Positions 1-5,426 of a DNA stretch of 5,426 nucleotides are shown here, piece by piece. Source of the stretch: JAYWIG01 sp043789035. Lineage in GTDB: Bacteria; Pseudomonadota; Gammaproteobacteria; Burkholderiales; Burkholderiaceae_E. The position numbers and the translations under genes were made by a program. The stretch's first letter is position 1, and the number at the start of each line of letters is the position of its first letter. The DNA lies in NCBI GenBank assembly GCA_043789035.1, contig JAYWIG010000010.1:1-5426 (forward strand), in the 5' to 3' direction. The notes under the pieces were generated by a model that was not told where the DNA came from, ran no database searches, and was given only the letters and a program-made list of their open reading frames with translations.

Positions 1-228
1 CTTGCGATTACGCTAGTAGGAATGGGCGTTCACTATTTTGTTGCACAAGATGTGATTGCCAAAATCTCTCCTGCCGTTGTTGGTAACGCTAAGGCAATCG
101 AACAGTTGGCTGATAGGTTGGCGTTGTATGCCGTTGGCATGGTGGCCGCTGAAAAGCAGCGACGTGCGGGAGAAACATCGACGATAAATGATGTAAGAAA
201 AGACGTAAAAAAGGATGGAAGGCGTTGA
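1..228 (+). CDS. Probable TetR/AcrR-family transcriptional regulator, C-terminal fragment (5' end outside window)
   Basis: The reading frame is open from base 1 and stops at TGA 226-228, giving 75 visible residues. The N-terminal helix-turn-helix, which would prove the family, lies outside the window. What remains looks like the last two helices of a TetR-type ligand/dimer domain: a hydrophobic helix (ITLVGMGVHYFVAQDVIAKI), then a Leu/Ala-rich helix ending LALYAVGMVAAEKQRR. This pattern is common in the regulators that accompany RND pumps. A strongly basic tail of about 20 residues, rich in Lys, Arg and Asp, follows. Its stop codon overlaps the next start codon by one base (TGATG), so it is probably co-transcribed and translationally coupled with the efflux genes. 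By inference it represses this operon and is relieved by a pump substrate. The family call rests on C-terminal pattern and context only, and another regulator with an all-helical C-terminus is possible. The ATG at 22 is an internal Met codon and not a believable start. Confidence 0.6.
   Translation, partial: LAITLVGMGVHYFVAQDVIAKISPAVVGNAKAIEQLADRLALYAVGMVAAEKQRRAGETSTINDVRKDVKKDGRR
217..222 (+). promoter_or_regulatory. Ribosome binding site for the outer-membrane factor gene
   Basis: GGAAGG lies five bases upstream of ATG 228, and a second purine-rich AAGGA lies at 211-215. Both are inside the end of the regulator gene. The spacing favours ATG 228 over the in-frame TTG at 225, which is only two bases from GGAAGG. 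Confidence 0.65.
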
Positions 229-1664
229 TGAAAAAATGTCTAGGACAACTAGCGAGTGCGCTGCTCTTGGTAACGTTGATCTCGGGTTGCGCAGGTAACG
301 GGTTTTTTAGTAAAAAAGGCCCTGACTTTGATCCAGCGAAACTACAGAATGCATTTGCGTCAAATTGGGTAGCAAGTGCTCCCGCGCCTCATGGCGGTGA
401 AAAAGCACAGTTAGTGGCATGGTGGGCGCAGTTGAAAGATCCAGCCCTTGTCGAATTAATTGCTAAAGCACAAGAGACCAGTGCAACGGTCACACAAGCT
501 GAGTTGCGCTTGGTGCAGGCCCGTAATGGGCTAGCGCAAGTCGATGCAGCGAAGCTCCCCAATGCGTCCATGGGTCTTTCGCAAACTCGCTCTGCCTTCT
601 CGTTTGGAGGGCCTGCAGTGGTTCGAAGCCAAACGCAATTACCAATCACCGCTGGTTGGGAGCTTGATTTGTTTGGTCGTATTCAGCGGGAAGCTGAATC
701 GGCACTGGCCAAACTCAAGGCTCGCAATGCCGATTGGCATGACGCCAGAGTCGCTGTTGCTTCTGAGACTGCCAACCTGTATGTGCAATATCGCTTTTGT
801 GAGCAACAAGTGCTTGTGCTCGCTGCCGATTCACAATCACGCAATGAAACTTTTCGGTTAACCGAATTGGCAGCGAAGGCCGGTTTTCAACCTCCTGCCA
901 CCGTTGCGGTTTTAAGGGCGAGTGCGGCTGACGCAAACCGTCGATTGATTATTCAAAAAAGTGAATGCGCTCTTGCGCTTAAATCGATTGTGGCATTGAC
1001 CGCATTCGATGAAAAGGAATTGCAGCAAAAATTGATTGCGGGAAGTGCTCAACTGCCAGTGTTGAAATCGTTCGATATCAGTGCGGTGCCAGCGCAAGCA
1101 TTGGCGCAAAGGCCAGATGTACTTGCGGCGGAATTCGATGTGGCCTCTGCCAGTGCGGATATCGGTGCCTCAGAGGCAGCTAAGTACCCAAGACTCACTT
1201 TAGCTGGTTCAGTCACACCTGTGAGATTTTCTAGCGGCGGCTCATCGATCAACGTTAATACTTGGTCGATCGGCCCCTCACTATCATTGCCGTTGTTCGA
1301 TGGCGGCTTAAAAAATGCCAACTTGGAGTTGGCCAAACAAAGCTACGGCATAGCAGAACGCTTGTACCGAGCCAAGGTTAGACAATCAGTTAAAGAGGTC
1401 GAAGATTCCTTGGTTCGCATCCAGGTTGCGTCCGATAGGCAGGTCGACACGGATATAGCCGCTAAAGGCTACAGAGAAGCGCTTAGCGCAGCCCAATCGA
1501 AATGGAAAGTTGGAATCGGTAATCTGCTAGAGCTTGAAGACGCTCGCAGGCAATCGTTAGCAGCCGATGTTGAGCTGGGAATATTGAAACGCGATCAACT
1601 TTTAGCATGGATTGGTTTGTATCGAGCAGTGGGTGGCGGTTGGCAACCTACTGAGATGAAATAG
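228..1664 (+). CDS. RND efflux outer-membrane factor lipoprotein, NodT/OprM (TolC-like) family
   Basis: This 478-residue protein is the exit channel of the tripartite pump. In this family a trimer forms an outer-membrane beta-barrel on a long periplasmic alpha-helical tunnel. The N-terminus is a lipoprotein signal: MKKC, a hydrophobic stretch, then the lipobox ISGC with the lipidated Cys at residue 21. Residue +2 is Ala, not Asp, which fits outer-membrane sorting. Two OEP-type repeats are visible. The first includes WELDLFGR at 144-151, a family hallmark, followed by a long helix. The second starts near RPD at 295-297, continues with a helix rich in small residues (ASASADIGASEAAKYPRL), and has SLPLFDGG at 353-360. 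The C-terminus ends in LYRAVGGGW, also typical. Length is normal for the family (about 450-500). ATG 228 is chosen over TTG 225 because of the GGAAGG spacing and the TGATG overlap with the regulator. Cys191 and Cys247 are the only visible cysteines of the mature part apart from the lipid anchor. Family assignment is firm; substrate is unknown. Confidence 0.93.
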   Translation: MKKCLGQLASALLLVTLISGCAGNGFFSKKGPDFDPAKLQNAFASNWVASAPAPHGGEKAQLVAWWAQLKDPALVELIAKAQETSATVTQAELRLVQARNGLAQVDAAKLPNASMGLSQTRSAFSFGGPAVVRSQTQLPITAGWELDLFGRIQREAESALAKLKARNADWHDARVAVASETANLYVQYRFCEQQVLVLAADSQSRNETFRLTELAAKAGFQPPATVAVLRASAADANRRLIIQKSECALALKSIVALTAFDEKELQQKLIAGSAQLPVLKSFDISAVPAQALAQRPDVLAAEFDVASASADIGASEAAKYPRLTLAGSVTPVRFSSGGSSINVNTWSIGPSLSLPLFDGGLKNANLELAKQSYGIAERLYRAKVRQSVKEVEDSLVRIQVASDRQVDTDIAAKGYREALSAAQSKWKVGIGNLLELEDARRQSLAADVELGILKRDQLLAWIGLYRAVGGGWQPTEMK

Positions 1665-1666
1665 GA
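1663..1666 (+). promoter_or_regulatory. Candidate ribosome binding site for the adaptor gene
   Basis: AGGA overlaps the TAG stop of the channel gene. It touches ATG 1667, is three bases from ATG 1670 and nine bases from ATG 1676. The third spacing is the most usable, so it points to 1676 as the working start. Confidence 0.45.
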
Positions 1667-1675
1667 ATGATGACG

Positions 1676-2794
1676 ATGAAGATGAATTCAAAAAATACAG
1701 TTTCGATCAGTTTGATTGCCCTGCTATTGGGTGCGCTATTGTTGCAAGCCGAAGTGTCGATTGCGCAAGATAAAAAGGGCGACGGAAAAGTTGCCGCAGA
1801 AGGTAAATCTCAGGCCCCAAGTAAACCTGCTTTGGTTGTCAATGTGATTAAGCCTCAGCCAATGAGCATGACAAAGAAGTTGCAAAGTAATGGCAACGTG
1901 GTGGCGTGGCAAGAAGCGGTCATCGGTACAGAAACCAATGGCCTGCGCTTAAACCAAGTAAATGTGAACGTTGGCGATTATGTGAAGCGTGGGCAAGTTC
2001 TCGCCGTATTTTCGTCAGAAACGATTGCAGCAGATTTAGCCGTTGTGCAAGCTAGTGTTGTTGAAGCCGAGGCGTCTTTGGCTGAAGCGAAATCAAATGC
2101 TGCCAGAGCACGTCAAATTCAAGATACAGGTGCTTTAAGTCAACAGCAAATTCAACAGCTATTGACTGGTGAGCAAACTGCCGCAGCACGCCTGCAAGCA
2201 ATTCGCGCGCAGGTCAAAGTCCAACAGCTTCGAGTTAGGAATACGCAGGTCACAGCTCCCGATGATGGCGTTATTTCCGCGCGCAGTGCTACGGTTGGCG
2301 CTGTGGTTAGTACTGGCCAAGAAATGTTTCGATTGATTCGCAAAGGCCGTCTAGAGTGGCGGGCCGAGGTGCCATCTTCTGAACTCAATTTGATTAATCC
2401 TGGTATGGGCGTTGAGTTGCAAGTTGCCGGTGCATCTGTACAAGGTAAAGTAAGGATCATCGGCCCCTCGGTCGACACCCAGACGCGTAATGGCCTTGTG
2501 TATGTCGATTTGCCTGTCAATAAGTCGGTAAAGAACGGCATGTTTGCAACCGGTAATTTTGATTTAGGCTCTGCGCAGGTACTGAGTGTGCCGCAGCAAG
2601 CCTTGGTGGTGCGAGATGGGTTTACGTATCTGTTCTTTATCACCGGTGATCGTGTCACTGCACAGAAGGTTAGAACCGGCAGGCGCGAAGGTGATCGTAT
2701 TGAAGTTGTTGAGGGCTTAAAACCTGAGATGCAAATAGTTGCGGCTGGTGCTGCCTTTTTGAATAACGGCGACCTCGTTAAGGTGGTGAAGTAA
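1676..2794 (+). CDS. Efflux RND transporter periplasmic adaptor subunit (membrane fusion protein, HlyD/AcrA-like)
   Basis: The 372-residue protein links the RND permease to the outer-membrane channel in the periplasm. Residues 1-30 form a Sec signal peptide: Lys-containing start, hydrophobic core (VSISLIALLLGALLL), and a probable cleavage after SIA. No lipobox Cys is present, so it is probably secreted but not lipidated. A Lys/Gly/Ala-rich linker follows to about residue 55. The lipoyl domain is split. Its first half has the NVGDYVKRGQ turn with Gly100-Asp101, and its second half starts at TAPDDGVIS (193-201). Between them lies an Ala/Gln-rich helical hairpin of about 75 residues. A beta-barrel domain (about 220-290) and a C-terminal membrane-proximal domain complete the family layout. 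The hairpin tip keeps Arg144, Ile148 and Ser155, with the spacing of the AcrA RLS motif. The start is uncertain: in-frame ATGs lie at 1667, 1670, 1676 and 1682. I chose 1676 from the AGGA spacing; 1667 would add three residues. The stop overlaps the permease start (TAATG). Confidence 0.93.
   Translation: MKMNSKNTVSISLIALLLGALLLQAEVSIAQDKKGDGKVAAEGKSQAPSKPALVVNVIKPQPMSMTKKLQSNGNVVAWQEAVIGTETNGLRLNQVNVNVGDYVKRGQVLAVFSSETIAADLAVVQASVVEAEASLAEAKSNAARARQIQDTGALSQQQIQQLLTGEQTAAARLQAIRAQVKVQQLRVRNTQVTAPDDGVISARSATVGAVVSTGQEMFRLIRKGRLEWRAEVPSSELNLINPGMGVELQVAGASVQGKVRIIGPSVDTQTRNGLVYVDLPVNKSVKNGMFATGNFDLGSAQVLSVPQQALVVRDGFTYLFFITGDRVTAQKVRTGRREGDRIEVVEGLKPEMQIVAAGAAFLNNGDLVKVVK
2780..2786 (+). promoter_or_regulatory. 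Ribosome binding site for the RND permease gene
   Basis: AAGGTGG, close to the consensus AGGAGG, sits seven bases before ATG 2794, inside the last codons of the adaptor gene. It supports 2794 as the permease start and allows reinitiation at the TAATG overlap. Confidence 0.65.
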
Positions 2795-5426
2795 TGATTA
2801 ATTTCTCAGCCTATTCAATTCGCAATCCAATTCCGGCGGTGTTGCTGTTTGTTTTATTAACGCTTGCGGGTTTACTGGCATTTAAGGCATCGGCTGTTCA
2901 AGATTTCCCCGATATTGAATTGCCCTTTGTTAGCGTCGATGCGACTTTAGCTGGCGCGGCTCCCGCGCAGTTAGAAACTGAAGTTGCTAAGAAAATCGAA
3001 AATGCGGTTGCACCCCTGCAGGGCGTGAAGAATATTTACTCCAAAGTGCTTGACGGCGCAGTAAACGTCACCGTGGAGTTTGTTCTAGAGAAAAACTCGT
3101 CTGAAGCTGTGACGGAAGTACGAGATGCGGTGAGCCGTATTCGATCAGAGCTACCACCTGAAATGGTGGAACCTGCAGTCACGAAAGCCAGTACTGCTGG
3201 ACGCCCAGTTTTAACCTACGCCATTAGTTCAACGTTGCTCGATCAAGAAGCGCTGTCTTGGTTTGTTGATAACAATGTCAATAAGAAGCTGCTTTCGTTG
3301 AGTGGTGTTGGTTCTATTAAACGTATGGGTGGCCGCACAAGAGAAATTCGTATTGAACTTGATGAGGCCAAGATGGCCGCATTGAATGTCTCTGCGGCTG
3401 ACGTATCGCGTCGTTTAAAAACGGTGCAAGTTGAGGCTCCTGGTGGCCGAGGCGATGTCGGAGGGGTAGAGCAAGCCGTGCGTACTATCGCAACGGTAAA
3501 GACCGCCGCTGAGCTTGCGGGTATCCAATTGCCTTTGCAAGACGGTCGGCAAATTCGTTTAAACCAGGTTGCAAAAGTCACAGACACAACAGCAGAGTTG
3601 CGCTCGCAGACGTTTTTGAATAATGACGAGGTAGTTAGCTTTGAAGTATTGCGTACGAGAGGTGCAAGCGAAATTACCGTACAAAAAGGTGTAGAAGCGG
3701 CGGTCGAAGAGTTGCGCATTGCGCACCCAGAGATTAAGTTTGTCCAAGCCATTAATAATGCGAACCCGGTTCAAGAAAACTTTGATGGCTCCATGCATTT
3801 ATTGTATGAAGGTGGTTTGCTGGCGATTCTCGTCGTTTGGCTCTTCTTACGGGATTGGCGCGCCACGTTTGTGAGTGCCGCTGCTTTACCTCTGAGTGTA
3901 ATTCCTACGTTCTTGGGGCTGAATTATTTTGGATACTCACTGAATACTGTGACATTGCTTTCTCTAGCATTGGTTGTGGGTATTTTGGTTGACGATGCGA
4001 TTGTGGAAATCGAGAATATTGCGCGACACTTGCGAATGGGTAAAACGCCCATGCAAGCAGCACTCGAAGCCGCTGATGAAATTGGTTTGGCCGTCATCGC
4101 AACGACGTTTGCGCTTGTAGCAGTGTTTTTACCTACTGCATTTTTGAGCGGCATTCCAGGCAAATTCTTTAAGCAATTCGGCTGGACTGCGGTGCTGGCC
4201 ATTCTTGCCTCCTTAGTCGTTGCTCGCTTGCTCACACCAATGATGGCAGCCTATTTACTGAAGCCAGTAAAGCAGGTCGAAGAAAAAACATCGCGCATGA
4301 TGGCACTCTATCTGCGGGTGGTCGGGTGGTGCATTCGTTGGCGTTGGGTCACCGTGGCATTGGCGCTGGCCTTTTTTGCTGGCTCGGTGGGCTTCATTGG
4401 TTTGCTGCCAAAAGGTTTTGTTCCGCCTGCTGATAGAGCTCAAACTTTGGTAAGTATTGAGTTGCCACCGGGTTCAACTTTGGCGCAAACACGTCTCGCA
4501 ACTGAAAGGGTAAGGGCCGAGTTGATGAAAGTGGCTGATGTGAAGTCGGTGTTTAGCTCTGTCGGTGGTGGCTTGACGGGCGATGTGTTTGCTCAAGGCG
4601 CGGCGGCTGAGTCGAGAAAATCGGCGCTCACAGTTACGCTGACTCATAGAACTGAGCGGGCCCGAAACCAGCAAGAAGTTGAAACTGAAATTCGAAAGCG
4701 CCTTGAAAATCAACCGGGTGTTCGCTTACAAGTAGGCGCACAAGATACCGGCGTGAAATTGCAGATCGTTTTACGCAGTGAAGACCCAATCGCACTGGAT
4801 GTCGCTACCCGCGATGTGGAGCGTGAGCTTCGCACTTTGCAAGGCATTGGCAATGTGTCTTCAAGTGCTAGCTTGGTACGCCCAGAAATTATCGTCAAAC
4901 CTGACTTCGCGAAAGCGGCAGATATGGGAGTTACTGCGCAAAGTATTGCCGACACGGTACGCATCGCTACCTCGGGCGACTATACCCTGGCTCTCACTAA
5001 GCTTAATCTTTCGGAGAGGCAGGTACCGATTCGGGTTCAGTTGCCTTTGAATGTGCGGGCTGACGTGGCATCGATTGAGCGCTTAGCCGTACCTGGTAAA
5101 TTTGGGCCGGTGCTCTTGGGTAACGTGGCGTCAATATCCGTGCAAAGCGGCCCTGCGCAAATTGACCGCTTAAATCGTAGTCGGAATGTCACCATTGACG
5201 TGGAGTTAGCGCAGCGCACCTTAGGCGAAGTCAATGATGAAGCAATGGCCTTGCCATCGCTGAAAAACTTACCACCTAGTGTGCGAATTGCTGAGCTAGG
5301 TGATGCACAAGAAATGAAAGCACTGTTTGAAAGCTTTAGTGTTGCCATGGGTATTGGAGTGCTTTGTATTTACATGGTGCTGGTGCTGTTGTTCAAAGAT
5401 TTCTTGCAGCCAATTACGATTCTCGC
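2794..5426 (+). CDS. RND-family efflux transporter permease subunit (AcrB/HAE-1-like), 3' end outside window
   Basis: The frame runs from ATG 2794 to the right edge without a stop: 877 whole codons of an expected 1020-1050. The family is a trimeric proton-driven inner-membrane pump. TM1 is at about 12-30, followed by the first periplasmic porter/docking region (FPDIELP and EVRDAVSRIRSELP are family-like). TM2-TM6 lie at about 336-353, 357-380, 386-408, 430-450 and 464-488. TM4 carries the proton-relay pair Asp400-Asp401 in GILVDDAIVEIENI, matching AcrB D407/D408. TM5-TM6 include FLPTAFLSGIPGKFF and VARLLTPMMAAYLLKP. TM7 is at about 518-537, followed by the second porter/docking region and TM8 at about 848-867. 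TM9-TM12, including the partners of the aspartates (AcrB K940 and R971), are beyond the edge. The start overlaps the adaptor stop by one base and has a good AAGGTGG. I see no frameshift or internal stop. Drug-type efflux is more likely than metal efflux, but the substrate cannot be told: most AcrB pocket phenylalanines are replaced. Confidence 0.95.
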   Translation, partial: MINFSAYSIRNPIPAVLLFVLLTLAGLLAFKASAVQDFPDIELPFVSVDATLAGAAPAQLETEVAKKIENAVAPLQGVKNIYSKVLDGAVNVTVEFVLEKNSSEAVTEVRDAVSRIRSELPPEMVEPAVTKASTAGRPVLTYAISSTLLDQEALSWFVDNNVNKKLLSLSGVGSIKRMGGRTREIRIELDEAKMAALNVSAADVSRRLKTVQVEAPGGRGDVGGVEQAVRTIATVKTAAELAGIQLPLQDGRQIRLNQVAKVTDTTAELRSQTFLNNDEVVSFEVLRTRGASEITVQKGVEAAVEELRIAHPEIKFVQAINNANPVQENFDGSMHLLYEGGLLAILVVWLFLRDWRATFVSAAALPLSVIPTFLGLNYFGYSLNTVTLLSLALVVGILVDDAIVEIENIARHLRMGKTPMQAALEAADEIGLAVIATTFALVAVFLPTAFLSGIPGKFFKQFGWTAVLAILASLVVARLLTPMMAAYLLKPVKQVEEKTSRMMALYLRVVGWCIRWRWVTVALALAFFAGSVGFIGLLPKGFVPPADRAQTLVSIELPPGSTLAQTRLATERVRAELMKVADVKSVFSSVGGGLTGDVFAQGAAAESRKSALTVTLTHRTERARNQQEVETEIRKRLENQPGVRLQVGAQDTGVKLQIVLRSEDPIALDVATRDVERELRTLQGIGNVSSSASLVRPEIIVKPDFAKAADMGVTAQSIADTVRIATSGDYTLALTKLNLSERQVPIRVQLPLNVRADVASIERLAVPGKFGPVLLGNVASISVQSGPAQIDRLNRSRNVTIDVELAQRTLGEVNDEAMALPSLKNLPPSVRIAELGDAQEMKALFESFSVAMGIGVLCIYMVLVLLFKDFLQPITIL

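Noticed and set aside
225..227. TTG as the start of the outer-membrane factor
   Set aside because: It is two bases from GGAAGG and immediately precedes an ATG with proper spacing. It would only add one Met before the lipoprotein signal.
1665..1675. Intergenic promoter or terminator between channel and adaptor
   Set aside because: The gap is at most 11 bases, with no room for a promoter and no inverted repeat or T-run.
2152..2658. Antisense open frame of 168 codons within the adaptor gene
   Set aside because: It is opposite the adaptor's hairpin and barrel region, has no family-like motifs, and has a composition typical of reverse-complement reading.
3243..3752. Antisense open frame of 169 codons within the permease gene
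   Set aside because: It lies entirely opposite a well-supported RND coding region. The translation is rich in Ser, Thr and Arg with no recognisable domain, and no Shine-Dalgarno was evident. It is a shadow frame.
3924..4235. Antisense open frame of 103 codons opposite TM4-TM6 of the permease
   Set aside because: The sense strand carries the conserved RND motifs here, so the antisense frame is explained by codon bias of the membrane segments.
4778..5050. Sense-strand open frame of 90 codons in another frame within the permease gene
   Set aside because: The permease frame continues unbroken through this region with recognisable porter-domain sequence, so there is no frameshift and no second gene.
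2794..5426. Heavy-metal efflux (CusA/CzcA-type) permease
   Set aside because: TM4 has the drug-type VDDAIV pair and not the metal-pump pattern, and neither the adaptor nor the permease shows methionine- or histidine-rich metal-binding segments. Drug-type HAE-1 is preferred.

Overview
The window holds most of one co-directional operon on the + strand. It encodes a tripartite RND (resistance-nodulation-division) efflux system. The order is: the 3' end of a probable TetR/AcrR-type repressor (1-228, no N-terminus), a NodT-family outer-membrane factor lipoprotein (228-1664, complete), a periplasmic adaptor / membrane fusion protein (1676-2794, complete), and an RND inner-membrane permease (2794 to the right edge, 877 codons present, C-terminus missing). 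There is no intergenic stretch longer than about 11 bases. I see no tRNA, rRNA, mobile element, CRISPR array, terminator or internal promoter.

The source is a Gram-negative bacterium, because an outer-membrane channel, a periplasmic adaptor and an RND pump are all encoded together. Base composition looks moderate, near 50% GC by eye, and codon use is mixed. Protein style (a WELDLFGR motif and a LYRAVGGGW-type C-terminus in the channel, and a TetR gene preceding OMF-MFP-RND) fits Proteobacteria, perhaps Beta- or Gammaproteobacteria. No taxonomic marker is present, so this is a weak inference.

The three transport genes should form one machine. The permease uses the proton gradient to capture substrate from the inner membrane or periplasm. 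The adaptor bridges the periplasm, and the lipid-anchored channel carries substrate across the outer membrane. Gene junctions are very tight (TGATG between regulator and channel, TAATG between adaptor and permease), so translational coupling is likely. The regulator is the upstream co-directional gene, not a divergent one, so the operon promoter and operator probably lie to the left of the window.

This is a recognisable efflux operon and not a new kind of system. The points most worth following up are: the permease keeps only one of the six phenylalanines of the AcrB deep-pocket hydrophobic trap, which suggests a different substrate range; it has an extra glutamate in TM4 next to the proton-relay aspartates; the channel has a cysteine pair that could form a disulfide; the adaptor keeps an RLS-type tip motif; and the adaptor start region carries four closely spaced in-frame ATG codons.
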